Shown here: in pieces, positions 26,709 to 35,557 of the stretch | Position numbering within the stretch: the first letter of the stretch is position 1 | Layout: each line of letters opens with the position of its first letter | Source of the DNA: Rhodococcus sp. B50 | GTDB lineage: Bacteria; Actinomycetota; Actinomycetes; Mycobacteriales; Mycobacteriaceae | Assembly (NCBI RefSeq): GCF_013602415.1 | Contig: NZ_WPAG02000002.1 | Location: forward strand, 124,001-188,000 | Reading direction: 5' to 3' | DNA length: 64,000 nt | The notes under the pieces: model-generated | What the model was told of the DNA's origin: nothing | Seen by the model: the letters and a program-made list of their open reading frames with translations, nothing else | The model's database searches: none | Made by a program: the position numbers and the translations under genes

Positions 26709-27751
26709 CCGGTCTGACCATCGAGAATGTATGCGCGCGGTACGGCGCCGCCGAAGTCGTCACCGATGTGACCCTCGACGTGCCGCGCGGCGACCTGCTC
26801 GCGGTCCTCGGACCGTCGGGTGGCGGCAAGACCACGCTGTTGCGAGTGGCGGCCGGGCTGCATCCCGCAGCGTCGGGACGGGTCGCCGTGGACGACGTGA
26901 CCGTGACCGACGTGCCACCCGAACGTCGCGGGGTGGGCCTCGTGCCGCAGGAAGGCGCGTTGTTCCCGCATCTGAACGTGGCGCGCAACATCGGCTACGG
27001 TCTGGGGCGAGCGAACCGGCCGTGGCGCGGAGGTGCGCGGGAGGAACATCGGCGCCGGGTCGAGGAACTACTGGATCTCGTCGGTCTTCCGGGAGTGGGG
27101 CACCGTAAGCCGAGCGCGCTCTCCGGCGGGCAACAGCAGCGGATCGCTCTGGCTCGTGCACTGGCACCGCGACCGTCCGTGGTCCTGCTCGACGAGCCGT
27201 TCAGCGCGCTCGACGCCGGTCTGCGCGCGAGTCTGCGCGCGGATGTCCGTACGCTGCTGCGCGAACAGTCGGTCGCGGCGGTGCTCGTGACCCACGACCA
27301 GACGGAGGCCTTGGCCATGGCCGACAGGCTGGCGGTGATGCTCGACGGCCGGATCGCCCAGGTGGGCTCGCCCGAGGAAGTCTACGGGAGGCCGGCATCC
27401 GTCGCGGTGGGCGAGTTCGTGGGGGAGGCGATCGTGCTCGAGGCCGAGGCGTTCGGCGACTGCGCGCAGACCCCGCTCGGGAAGGTTCAGCTGATCTCGC
27501 CCGGACACGGCGTGGGCCGCGTCCTGCTGCGACCGGAACAGATCGAAGTCGGGGCGGCGCCGACGAAATGCCCTGCTGCCGGATCGTTCACGGTGCGCGA
27601 CACGGCATTCGGCGGTGCACACAGCGAAGTGCGGGTCGAGGGGATGGGAATCGCCGTCCGGGCCCTGTGCACCACCCTGCACGGTCTGCAGGCGGGCGAC
27701 CCGGTGACGGTGAGCGTCCGGCGACCGGTGCCCTTCTATCCCGGAGGGTAG
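26705..27751 (+). CDS. fbpC: Ferric iron ABC transporter ATP-binding protein
   Basis: Powers ferric iron import. The 348-residue protein has Walker A GPSGGGKTTLL near residue 37, Q-loop GLVPQEGALFPHL, signature LSGGQQQR, Walker B VVLLDEPFSALD and a switch His in VTHDQTEALAMAD. A C-terminal TOBE-like region follows from about residue 240. The GTG start overlaps the permease stop (GTGA). It completes the fbpABC operon. Confidence 0.93.
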   Translation: MTGLTIENVCARYGAAEVVTDVTLDVPRGDLLAVLGPSGGGKTTLLRVAAGLHPAASGRVAVDDVTVTDVPPERRGVGLVPQEGALFPHLNVARNIGYGLGRANRPWRGGAREEHRRRVEELLDLVGLPGVGHRKPSALSGGQQQRIALARALAPRPSVVLLDEPFSALDAGLRASLRADVRTLLREQSVAAVLVTHDQTEALAMADRLAVMLDGRIAQVGSPEEVYGRPASVAVGEFVGEAIVLEAEAFGDCAQTPLGKVQLISPGHGVGRVLLRPEQIEVGAAPTKCPAAGSFTVRDTAFGGAHSEVRVEGMGIAVRALCTTLHGLQAGDPVTVSVRRPVPFYPGG

Positions 27752-27763
27752 GACGGCCGGCGT

Positions 27764-28234
27764 CTAGAAGCCGTCGGGACGCCCCGGACCCACATTGCGA
27801 CTGTTGCGGGTACGCAGATCCCGCACGTATTCGGCGGGTGCCCCGGCGATCTCGGCGGCGTCGGCCATCACACCCAGATAGCGAGCGGAGGGAAGGCCGC
27901 CCTCGTATCCGTCCACGACGTACAGCCAGGCCAGGACCGGGCCGTCGGCGGTGTCGACGCGCACGCGGATCTTGCGGTGGAACCCCAGTTCGGCTCCCTC
28001 CCACCGATCGAGGCTGCGCTCGTCGTCCTCCGGCACGTCGTAGAGCACGACGAACACTTTCGAGTCCGAATCCTCGACGACGGTCGCGAGGGCGCCTTCC
28101 CAGCCGATGTCGGCGCCGGCGAAGGTCAGGCGCCAACCGTGCAACCAGCCGGTTCCCGCCATCGGCGAATGCGGGCAGCGCGTCAGCATCTGCTCGGGAT
28201 GCATGTTGGACCCGTAGGCGGCGTAGATCGGCAC
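27764..28234 (-). CDS. Gamma-glutamylcyclotransferase-like protein
   Basis: The 156-residue protein has the hallmark PIYAAYGSNMHPEQM at the N-terminus, FAGADIGWEGALATVVE and VLYDVPEDDERSLDRWEG (the acidic catalytic region). The fold is that of AIG2/ChaC-like cyclotransferases, which release 5-oxoproline. GTG 28234 is chosen because the YGSNM motif should be near the N-terminus and a -10 hexamer lies 7 bases upstream. It converges with fbpC and corresponds to Rv3304 by remembered synteny. Confidence 0.82.
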   Translation of the reverse strand: MPIYAAYGSNMHPEQMLTRCPHSPMAGTGWLHGWRLTFAGADIGWEGALATVVEDSDSKVFVVLYDVPEDDERSLDRWEGAELGFHRKIRVRVDTADGPVLAWLYVVDGYEGGLPSARYLGVMADAAEIAGAPAEYVRDLRTRNSRNVGPGRPDGF

Positions 28235-28241
28235 GAGGATA

Positions 28242-28247
28242 AGGCTA
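28242..28247 (-). promoter_or_regulatory. -10 box of the cyclotransferase-like gene
   Basis: TAGCCT on the minus strand ends 7 bases before GTG 28234. Confidence 0.45.
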
Positions 28248-28435
28248 ACCCGTCGTCCGCCGGAGTCGTCGGAGGGGGAGCAGAGGAGCGCCGGAGAGCC
28301 GGAGCGTGCAGGGTCGGCCGGTCCCTGTGCGCGAGGCGGGGTCGGTGGCATAGCGTTGAACCCGACGTGTGCGCCCACCAGGTGCGCACGTGCAGCCCGA
28401 CCCGGCACCCTTCGGAATCGATACAGAGGAGAACA

Positions 28436-29833
28436 ATGACCCGGATCGTCATCATCGGCGGCGGCCCCGCAGGATACGAGGCGGCGCTGGTGGCATCCCA
28501 GTACGGCGCGACGGTGTCACTGATCGATTCGGACGGGATCGGCGGCGCCTGTGTGCTCTTCGACTGCGTTCCCTCCAAGACCTTCATCGCCTCCACCGGT
28601 GTGCGCACCGACATGCGCCGCGCCGCCGACCTGGGCATCGAACTCGAACGCGCCGAGGTGTCGCTGCCGCAGGTCCACGGCCGTGTGAAGAGCCTCGCCC
28701 GCGCCCAGTCCGCCGACATCCGCACCAAGCTCGAGGCTGCCGGGGTCAAGCTGTTCTCCGGGTACGGCGAACTCGTCGACGCGCAGCCCGGCATGGCCGC
28801 CCACCAGGTACGCGCCAAACTGCTGACCGGAGAGGAGAAGGTGCTCGACGCCGACGTCGTGCTGATCGCGACAGGCGCGAGCCCGCGCATCCTGCCCGGC
28901 GCGGAACCGGACGGTGAGCGGATCCTCACCTGGCGTCAGCTCTACGACCTCGAGAAGCTGCCCGAGCATCTCGTCGTGGTCGGTTCGGGTGTCACCGGCG
29001 CCGAGTTCGTCTCCGCATACACCGAGGTCGGAGTTCAGGTCACCGTCGTCTCGAGCCGCGACCGGATCCTGCCGCACGAGGACGAGGACGCGGCTCTCGT
29101 GCTCGAGGACGTCCTCACCGAGCGTGGCGTGACCCTCGTCAAGCACGCCCGTGCCGACCGGGTCGAACGCACGGAGGACGGCGTCCGCGTGCTCCTCGCC
29201 GACGGCCGGATCGTCGAGGGCAGCCATGTGCTGATGACCGTCGGCTCGGTGCCCAACACCCGGAATCTCGGTCTCGACAAGGTCGGACTCGAACTCGACC
29301 GGGGTGGCTACCTTCCCGTCGACCGGGTCTCCCGCACCGCCGTCCCCGGCATCTACGCCGCGGGCGACTGCACCGGCCTGCTGCCTCTCGCGTCGGTCGC
29401 GGCCATGCAGGGCCGCATCGCGATCTATCACGCGCTCGGTGAGGGCGTGAGTCCGATCAAGCTGAAAACCGTTGCAGCGGCAGTGTTCACGCGTCCCGAG
29501 ATCGCCGCCGTCGGTGTCAGCCAGGCGACGATCGACAAGGGCGAGGTGCCCGCCCGCACCGTCATGCTCCCGCTCAACACCAACCCGCGCGCCAAGATGT
29601 CCGGCCTGCGGCGAGGTTTCGTGAAGATCTTCTGCCGCCCCGCGACCGGCGTGGTCATCGGGGGCGTGGTGGTCGCACCGACCGCCTCCGAGTTGATCCT
29701 TCCCATCGCACTGGCGGTGCAGAACAACCTGTCGGTCAACGATCTCGCGCAGACCTTCTCGGTCTACCCCTCGCTGAGCGGATCGGTCACCGAGGCCGCC
29801 CGTCAGTTGATGCGCCACGACGACCTGGACTAG
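28436..29833 (+). CDS. lpdA: LpdA-type NAD(P)H quinone reductase (flavoprotein disulfide reductase family)
   Basis: The 465-residue FAD protein resembles M. tuberculosis LpdA (Rv3303c), which reduces quinones and is not a true lipoamide dehydrogenase. It shows IIGGGPAGYEAALVA, NAD(P)-binding VVGSGVTGAEFVSAY, and the FAD-ribityl-binding GIYAAGDCTGLLPLASVAAMQG. The site next to the flavin is CVLFDC (Cys39 and Cys44), a full CX4C. The C-terminal His-Glu pair of lipoamide dehydrogenases is absent (YPSLSGSVTEAA). The start is ATG behind GAGGAG. Confidence 0.9.
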   Translation: MTRIVIIGGGPAGYEAALVASQYGATVSLIDSDGIGGACVLFDCVPSKTFIASTGVRTDMRRAADLGIELERAEVSLPQVHGRVKSLARAQSADIRTKLEAAGVKLFSGYGELVDAQPGMAAHQVRAKLLTGEEKVLDADVVLIATGASPRILPGAEPDGERILTWRQLYDLEKLPEHLVVVGSGVTGAEFVSAYTEVGVQVTVVSSRDRILPHEDEDAALVLEDVLTERGVTLVKHARADRVERTEDGVRVLLADGRIVEGSHVLMTVGSVPNTRNLGLDKVGLELDRGGYLPVDRVSRTAVPGIYAAGDCTGLLPLASVAAMQGRIAIYHALGEGVSPIKLKTVAAAVFTRPEIAAVGVSQATIDKGEVPARTVMLPLNTNPRAKMSGLRRGFVKIFCRPATGVVIGGVVVAPTASELILPIALAVQNNLSVNDLAQTFSVYPSLSGSVTEAARQLMRHDDLD

Positions 29834-29842
29834 ATGCCGGAC

Positions 29843-29870
29843 GGGGCGGGATCGGTGTGGATCCCGCCCC
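29843..29870. terminator. Bidirectional terminator between lpdA and glpK
   Basis: An 11-base-pair perfect stem (29843-29853 with 29860-29870) with a 6-base loop in the 39-base gap between convergent genes. Confidence 0.7.
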
Positions 29871-29872
29871 GC

Positions 29873-31387
29873 TCAGGCCCAGTCGTAGGTGCGTTCGACC
29901 GCCTTGTTCCACTCGTCGAACAGGCGCTCGCGTTCGTCGACGGGCATCGCGGGTTCCCACGTGCGGTCCGCGGCCCAGTTGCGGCGGATCTCCTCTTCGT
30001 CCTTCCAGAAACCGACGGCGAGCCCGGCTGCGTAGGCGGCACCGAGTGCGGTGGTCTCCGCGACGGTGGGCCGCACGACCGGGACACCGAGGATGTCGGA
30101 TTGGAACTGCATGAGCAGGTCGTTGGCGACCATGCCGCCGTCGACCTTGAGGGTGCGCAGATCCACGCCGGAGTCGGCGTTCATGGCCTCGATGACCTCC
30201 CGGGTCTGGTAGGCCGTCGCCTCGAGGGCAGCGCGTGCGAGGTGGCCCTTCTCGACGAAGCGTGTCAGGCCCGCGATGACACCCCGCGCGTCGGGGCGCC
30301 AGCGCGGCGCGAACAATCCCGAGAAGGCCGGCACGAAGTACGCCCCGCCGTTGTCGGGGACGCTCGCGGCGAGCGCTTCGATCTCGTCGGCGGAGCGGAT
30401 GATCCCGAGATTGTCGCGCAACCACTGCACGAGCGAACCGGTCACGGCCACCGAACCTTCGAGGGCGTAGACCGCGGGTGCCTCGCCGATGCGGTAGCAC
30501 ACGGTGGTGAGCAGCCCGTGCTCGCTGCGCACCGGGGTGGTGCCGGTGTTGAGCAGCAGGAAGTTGCCGGTGCCGTAGGTGTTCTTCGCTTCGCCGGGGG
30601 ACAGGCAGCCCTGACCGAAGGTCGCGGCCTGCTGGTCGCCGAGGATGCCGGCGATCGGGACCCCGGCGAGCGGTCCGCGTTCGCGGGCATGCCCGTACAC
30701 CTCCGACGAACTGCGGATCTCCGGCAGCATCGGCTCCGGGATGCCGAGCTCGGCGCAGATCGCCGGATCCCACTGCTGCGTAACGATGTTCATGAGCAAG
30801 GTCCGGGAGGCGTTGGTCACATCGGTGATGTGCAGACCGGGTGGCTGACCCTCCTCGCCGACACCGCCGGTGAGATTCCACAGGATCCAGCTGTCGACGG
30901 TGCCGAACGCGAGATCGCCGGCCTCGGCGCGTTCGCGGGCACCGTCGACGTTGTCGAGGATCCACCGCACCTTGGGCCCGGCGAAATAGGTCGACAGCGG
31001 CAGGCCGGTGATCTCGCGGTAGCGATCGGGCCCGGCGTCGCCGGCGAGTTCCTCGACGAGCTTGTCGGTGCGGGTGTCCTGCCAGACGATCGCGTTGTAC
31101 ACCGGTTTCCCGGTCGTGCGATCCCACACGACCGTGGTCTCGCGCTGGTTCGTCAGGCCGATCGCTGCGATGTCGCTGCGCCGTAGATCCGCTTTGGCGA
31201 GCGCCGCGGCTCCCACCTCACGGGTGTTGAGCCACAGTTCTTCCGGGTCGTGCTCGACCCATCCCGACCGCGGGAAGAACTGGCGGTGTTCCTTCTGCGC
31301 GATCGACACGATGTGCCCGTCGTGGTCGAAGATGATGCACCGGCTGGACGTGGTGCCCTGGTCGATCGCCGCGATGAACTGGTTCAC
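29873..31387 (-). CDS. glpK: Glycerol kinase
   Basis: Phosphorylates glycerol to glycerol 3-phosphate. The 504-residue FGGY kinase has [14 protein letters not shown] at the N-terminus, [22 protein letters not shown], the ATP-site [14 protein letters not shown] and [22 protein letters not shown] 31387 behind GAGG is chosen because it gives the standard [11 protein letters not shown] start; the open frame extends to 31435. It is divergent from glpD, its pathway partner. Confidence 0.95.
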   Translation of the reverse strand: MNQFIAAIDQGTTSSRCIIFDHDGHIVSIAQKEHRQFFPRSGWVEHDPEELWLNTREVGAAALAKADLRRSDIAAIGLTNQRETTVVWDRTTGKPVYNAIVWQDTRTDKLVEELAGDAGPDRYREITGLPLSTYFAGPKVRWILDNVDGARERAEAGDLAFGTVDSWILWNLTGGVGEEGQPPGLHITDVTNASRTLLMNIVTQQWDPAICAELGIPEPMLPEIRSSSEVYGHARERGPLAGVPIAGILGDQQAATFGQGCLSPGEAKNTYGTGNFLLLNTGTTPVRSEHGLLTTVCYRIGEAPAVYALEGSVAVTGSLVQWLRDNLGIIRSADEIEALAASVPDNGGAYFVPAFSGLFAPRWRPDARGVIAGLTRFVEKGHLARAALEATAYQTREVIEAMNADSGVDLRTLKVDGGMVANDLLMQFQSDILGVPVVRPTVAETTALGAAYAAGLAVGFWKDEEEIRRNWAADRTWEPAMPVDERERLFDEWNKAVERTYDWA

Positions 31388-31509
31388 AGGTGGTCCTCGG
31401 GTGAAGGGGACGGCTCGGGTCGGCAACGCTTCCATTGCGCGCTGCGTCGCTCAAGCTACTAGCCTTGATCGGGATACGTCGGCGACTCACGGGAGCGGGT
31501 GCGGGTGCG

Positions 31510-33240
31510 GTGACCAACCAATCGGGTGTGCAACTCCTCGGACCGCAACAACGCGCCGACGCCTGGCGGCGGCTCGCCACCGAACAGTTCGACGTCGTCG
31601 TCATCGGCGGTGGTGTCGTCGGAGCGGGCGCGGCGCTCGACGCCGCGACCCGGGGCCTACGGGTTGCGCTCGTCGAGGCCCGGGACTTCGCGTCCGGCAC
31701 GTCGAGCAGATCGTCGAAGATGTTCCACGGTGGCCTGCGCTATCTCGAACAGCTCGAGTTCGGCCTGGTCCGGGAGGCCTTGCGCGAACGCGAACTTGCT
31801 CTGACGACGCTCGCCCCGCACCTGGTCAAGCCGCTCGAGTTCCTGTTCCCGCTCACCCGCCGGGGGTGGGAGCGGCCGTACGTGGCGGCGGGGATCTTCC
31901 TCTACGACCGGATGGGCGGCGCGAAGTCCGTTCCGCCGCAGAAGCACCTGACCCGTTCGGGTGCCCTGCGGATGGTTCCCGGTCTCAAGCGGAATTCGCT
32001 CGTCGGCGGAATCCGCTACTACGACACGGTCGTCGACGACGCCCGGCACACGATGACGGTCGCCCGGACGGCCGCACACTACGGTGCGGTGGTGCGCACG
32101 TCCACACAGGTCGTGGGTTTCCTGCGCGAGGCCGACCGCGTCTCGGGTGTGCGTGTGCGCGACAGCGAGGACGGCTCGGTCACCGAGGTGCGGGCGCACG
32201 CCGTGATCAACGCGACCGGCGTGTGGACCGACGAGATCCAGTCGTTGTCGCGGCAGCGCGGCCGGTTCCGGGTCCGCGCCTCGAAGGGCGTGCACATCGT
32301 CGTTCCCCGCGACCGGATCGTGAGCGACTCCGCCATCATCCTGCGTACTGAGAAGTCGGTGCTGTTCGTCATCCCGTGGGGCAACCACTGGATCATCGGC
32401 ACCACCGACACCGACTGGAATCTCGACCTGGCGCACCCGGCCGCGACGAAAGCCGACATCGACTACATCCTCGACCACGTCAACCGCGTGCTCGTCGCCC
32501 CGCTCACCCACGACGACATCGACGGTGTCTACGCCGGTCTGCGACCGTTGCTGGCGGGGGAGAGCGACGAGACGTCGAAGCTCTCGCGCGAGCACGCCGT
32601 CGCGCGGGTGGCACCGGGACTCGTGGCCATCGCCGGTGGCAAGTACACGACCTACCGCGTCATGGCCGAGGACGCCGTCGACCTCGCCGCCGAGGACATT
32701 CCGGCCCGCATCGCGTCGTCGATCACCGAGAAGGTGCCCCTCGTCGGGGCCGACGGATACTTCGCGCTGGTCAACCAGACCATGCATCTCGCCGAGCAGT
32801 ACGGTCTGCACCCCTACCGGGTCAAGCATCTTCTCGACCGCTACGGCTCCCTTGTCGAGGACGTGCTGAGCCTTGCGAAGGGGCGCCCCGAACTGCTCGA
32901 ACCGCTGACCGACGCCCCGCAGTACCTGCAGGTCGAGGTCGTCTACGGTGCGGTGGCCGAAGGGGCCCTGCACCTCGAGGACCTCCTGGCGCGCCGGACC
33001 CGCATCTCGATCGAATACCCGCACCGCGGTCTGCACTGTGCGGAACAGACGGCTCGTCTGGTCGCTCCGGTTCTGGGCTGGGACGACGCGACCGTCGACC
33101 GGGAGGTCGCGACTTACCGGGCGCGGGTCGAGGCCGAGATCGAGTCGCAGAGCCGGCCCGACGACGAGTCTGCGGATGCGCTCAGGGCAGCGGCGCCCGA
33201 GGCCCGGCCGGAGATCCTCGAACCGGTGCCGATCAAGTAG
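31510..33240 (+). CDS. glpD: Aerobic glycerol-3-phosphate dehydrogenase
   Basis: Oxidises glycerol 3-phosphate to dihydroxyacetone phosphate, feeding electrons to quinone at the membrane. The 576-residue protein has FAD-binding VVVIGGGVVGAGAALDAATRG, SSKMFHGGLRYLEQLEFGLVREAL, and the C-terminal domain from about residue 395. GTG 31510 is the likely start (MTNQSGVQLLGP); the open frame extends to 31435. With glpK it forms a divergent glycerol-use pair; the 122-base gap shows no clear operator to me. Confidence 0.94.
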   Translation: MTNQSGVQLLGPQQRADAWRRLATEQFDVVVIGGGVVGAGAALDAATRGLRVALVEARDFASGTSSRSSKMFHGGLRYLEQLEFGLVREALRERELALTTLAPHLVKPLEFLFPLTRRGWERPYVAAGIFLYDRMGGAKSVPPQKHLTRSGALRMVPGLKRNSLVGGIRYYDTVVDDARHTMTVARTAAHYGAVVRTSTQVVGFLREADRVSGVRVRDSEDGSVTEVRAHAVINATGVWTDEIQSLSRQRGRFRVRASKGVHIVVPRDRIVSDSAIILRTEKSVLFVIPWGNHWIIGTTDTDWNLDLAHPAATKADIDYILDHVNRVLVAPLTHDDIDGVYAGLRPLLAGESDETSKLSREHAVARVAPGLVAIAGGKYTTYRVMAEDAVDLAAEDIPARIASSITEKVPLVGADGYFALVNQTMHLAEQYGLHPYRVKHLLDRYGSLVEDVLSLAKGRPELLEPLTDAPQYLQVEVVYGAVAEGALHLEDLLARRTRISIEYPHRGLHCAEQTARLVAPVLGWDDATVDREVATYRARVEAEIESQSRPDDESADALRAAAPEARPEILEPVPIK

Positions 33241-33262
33241 CCGCGGACGGTGCGTGACGGTC

Positions 33263-33784
33263 TCAGTGCGTGAGCACGACCTTCACGACGACCACGATCG
33301 TCGCGATCAGAGCCACTCCCACCGCGGCGACCACGGTCCGGTGGTTCGGTCTGCGGTTCTGCAACCGGCGCACGACGAATACGGTCGAGCCGATACGGAT
33401 CAGCACGGCGACCTCCGCGAGGATGTGTGCCGTACGCGGCTCGAGCCAGCCGATCCAGGCCGTGGCGAGCACGAGACAGGGCAACACCGCCGACGACAGG
33501 ATGGGAACCGAGTCGCGGAGTTCCTCGATGCGTTCGCTGCGTGAGAGTTGTTCACCGGACCGAACGGACTGGGCGACCGACTCCGCGAAGACATGGGCGA
33601 TGAACGTCGAGAGCGCCGTGCCGACCACGATCGCGATCCCGATGTATTCGGGGGACGTCGTGATGGGGACGAGCGCGGCCAGCACCAGGATGTTGCCGTA
33701 GACGTAGGCGCTGATTCGGGAGGCTGCCGACTCCGGAGACAGAGGGCGGCGCCGTCCCGACGACAGGTACGAAGGCGTGGACAC
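33263..33784 (-). CDS. Uncharacterised four-helix membrane protein
   Basis: The 173-residue protein starts at GTG and has hydrophobic segments at about residues 25-45, 48-66, 92-110 and 148-170. The third ends before WLEPRTAHILAEV, and a basic loop NRRPNHR precedes the last helix. I do not recognise the family. It converges with glpD and lies downstream of the DUF2236 gene on the same strand. Confidence 0.65.
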   Translation of the reverse strand: MSTPSYLSSGRRRPLSPESAASRISAYVYGNILVLAALVPITTSPEYIGIAIVVGTALSTFIAHVFAESVAQSVRSGEQLSRSERIEELRDSVPILSSAVLPCLVLATAWIGWLEPRTAHILAEVAVLIRIGSTVFVVRRLQNRRPNHRTVVAAVGVALIATIVVVVKVVLTH

Positions 33785-33837
33785 CTCGATAGCGTGACAC
33801 AGACCGGCCTCGCCGATCCGGTGTCGGGCGGGATGCG

Positions 33838-34863
33838 TCAGGGTGAAACGGCGGTGGGGCGGCGCCGGTTCGTCACGTCCGGGCTGTAGTGCATCGGTGA
33901 GTCGCGGCGGTCGAGGGGCGGCAGGTTGCGCCCGGGTGTCTCGAGCAGGCCGGTATCAGCCGGGATCCGCCCGAATGCGCGGTCCCAGCCGGCGCGGGCC
34001 CGTGGGTGGTAGCGGTACCGCCACGGCACGAGTTTCGTGCCGAATCCGATCGCGCGCCCGACGAGCGTGTGCAGTGTCTGCTCGGGACGGCTCCACCGGT
34101 AGCCGAGCAGCTCGCGTACCGGTGGGTCGTACAACCCGACGGTGAGCCACAGGAAACCGGTGGTCACCGGCGGGCGGATCACATTCCAGACCCCTTCGGG
34201 GAACCACCGCAGGAAGGGCGGGCGGTCGAGATTCGACAGGTCGAGCACGTCGCGGGTGGCCTTGTTGTCCTCGAGCACGGAGCGGCACATGCGGTCCCAG
34301 TACGCGAGGAAGTCCTCCCAGGACTCGGGGACCGAGTGCATCGGCATGCCGTACAGCCGGTACCACTGCACGTGCTCGTCGAACAGCCGGTACTTCTGCT
34401 CGAGGGTGAGCGGTCCGTCGAACCACTCGATGGAGACGACGAGGCTGTAGAAGAAGGTCGCGTGCGCCCAGTAGAAGGTATCGGGATCGAGCGCGTGGTA
34501 CCTGCGGCCGCGCTTGTCGACTCCCTTGATGGTGTTGTGGTAGCCGCGCACCTTCGCCGCGGTCTGCGGGGCGCGGGGGCCGTCGAAGACGACCCCGTAG
34601 ATCGGGTACAGCGACCGGTAGAGGCGCTCCCAGCGCTCGTCGAAGAACTTCGAGTGTTCCTCGACGCCGGCCCCGAGACCAGGATGCATGTTCTGCATCG
34701 ATCCCGCCCACGGCCCGAAGAGCATTCCGCGCCACCCACCGAAATATCTCCACGTCAGCGACTCGGGACCCAGTGGCTGCGGTGGTTCCGGGGGTGCCGG
34801 TCGCGGTGTCGCGGCCTGTGACGACTCAGCTGTGTCGGACCCGGCGGAAACCTGACTACGCAT
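33838..34863 (-). CDS. MpaB/DUF2236-family oxygenase
   Basis: The 341-residue protein belongs to the haem-containing family that includes latex-clearing protein Lcp and MpaB. Family features are LTWRYFGGWRGMLFGPWAGSMQNMHPGLG, a Lys-rich TIKGVDKRGRRYHALDPDTFYWAHATFFYSLV (the haem-side His region) and WEDFLAYWDRMCRSVLEDN. The substrate cannot be told. ATG 34863 is supported by a -10 hexamer 6 bases upstream. It is divergent from the TetR gene, which may regulate it. Confidence 0.8.
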   Translation of the reverse strand: MRSQVSAGSDTAESSQAATPRPAPPEPPQPLGPESLTWRYFGGWRGMLFGPWAGSMQNMHPGLGAGVEEHSKFFDERWERLYRSLYPIYGVVFDGPRAPQTAAKVRGYHNTIKGVDKRGRRYHALDPDTFYWAHATFFYSLVVSIEWFDGPLTLEQKYRLFDEHVQWYRLYGMPMHSVPESWEDFLAYWDRMCRSVLEDNKATRDVLDLSNLDRPPFLRWFPEGVWNVIRPPVTTGFLWLTVGLYDPPVRELLGYRWSRPEQTLHTLVGRAIGFGTKLVPWRYRYHPRARAGWDRAFGRIPADTGLLETPGRNLPPLDRRDSPMHYSPDVTNRRRPTAVSP

Positions 34864-34869
34864 GTTGTC

Positions 34870-34875
34870 AGAGTA
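34870..34875 (-). promoter_or_regulatory. -10 box of the DUF2236 oxygenase
   Basis: TACTCT on the minus strand ends 6 bases before ATG 34863. It overlaps the tetR -10 box on the other strand by two bases. Confidence 0.5.
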
Positions 34876-34879
34876 GGAT
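34874..34879 (+). promoter_or_regulatory. -10 box of the divergent tetR gene
   Basis: TAGGAT ends 9 bases before ATG 34889. The two start codons are only 25 bases apart, so both promoters share this segment and a repressor here would block both. Confidence 0.45.
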
Positions 34880-34888
34880 TCGGCGGGC

Positions 34889-35557
34889 ATGCAGTCAACG
34901 ACGGGAAGCAACAGGGTGGACACCACGCGCCGCAGCTGGGCGGGCGTCGGCATCGACGAACGCCGTCGGCTGCGCAGAGAGCGTCTCCTCGCAGTGGGCG
35001 TCGAACTGCTCGGAGCGCCGGACGGCGCGGCAGCGAACGTGCGGGCCGTGTGCCGTGCCGCCGAACTCACCGAACGCTATTTCTACGAGAGTTTCACCGA
35101 CCGCGACACCTTCGTCCGGGAGGTCTACGCCCATGTCGCCGACCGCGCCCGCGACGCGCTGACCGACGCGGTGATCTGCGCGTCGACCACCGGGCGGGCC
35201 GAGGCCGCCGTGCGGGCGTTCGTGGAACTCATGGTCGACGATCCCGCGAAGGGGCGCGTGCTCCTCCTCGCCCCGCTGCGCGAACCCGCCATCAGCCGGC
35301 GCGGCATCGAGCTCGCGCCGACCTTCGTCGCGCTCGTGCGCGACCAGCTGCCCCCGGGCGGCGACGACGGTCATCGCCACATGGTCGCCGTGGGCGTCGT
35401 CGGGGCTCTCACCAGCCTGTTCATGGGGTACCTCGAAGGAGATCTCGCGGTCTCGCGTGAGGCCCTCGTCCGGCACTGCGTCGCGCTCGTCGAACAGGGC
35501 GGCCGGGCGGGGTGCCTGCAGGACGATCAGGCAGGAGACCCACCCGGGCGCGGCTGA
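34889..35557 (+). CDS. TetR-family transcriptional regulator
   Basis: The 222-residue protein has an N-terminal helix-turn-helix. RRERLLAVGVELLGAPDGAAANVRAVCRAAELTERYFYESFTDRDTFVREVYAH (residues 28-82) is a TetR domain, with the YFYESF recognition-helix end diagnostic. A ligand domain follows, with MVDDPAKGRVLLLAPLREPAI. It probably controls itself and the adjacent oxygenase. Its 3' end overlaps the end of nei by 31 bases on the other strand. Confidence 0.85.
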   Translation: MQSTTGSNRVDTTRRSWAGVGIDERRRLRRERLLAVGVELLGAPDGAAANVRAVCRAAELTERYFYESFTDRDTFVREVYAHVADRARDALTDAVICASTTGRAEAAVRAFVELMVDDPAKGRVLLLAPLREPAISRRGIELAPTFVALVRDQLPPGGDDGHRHMVAVGVVGALTSLFMGYLEGDLAVSREALVRHCVALVEQGGRAGCLQDDQAGDPPGRG

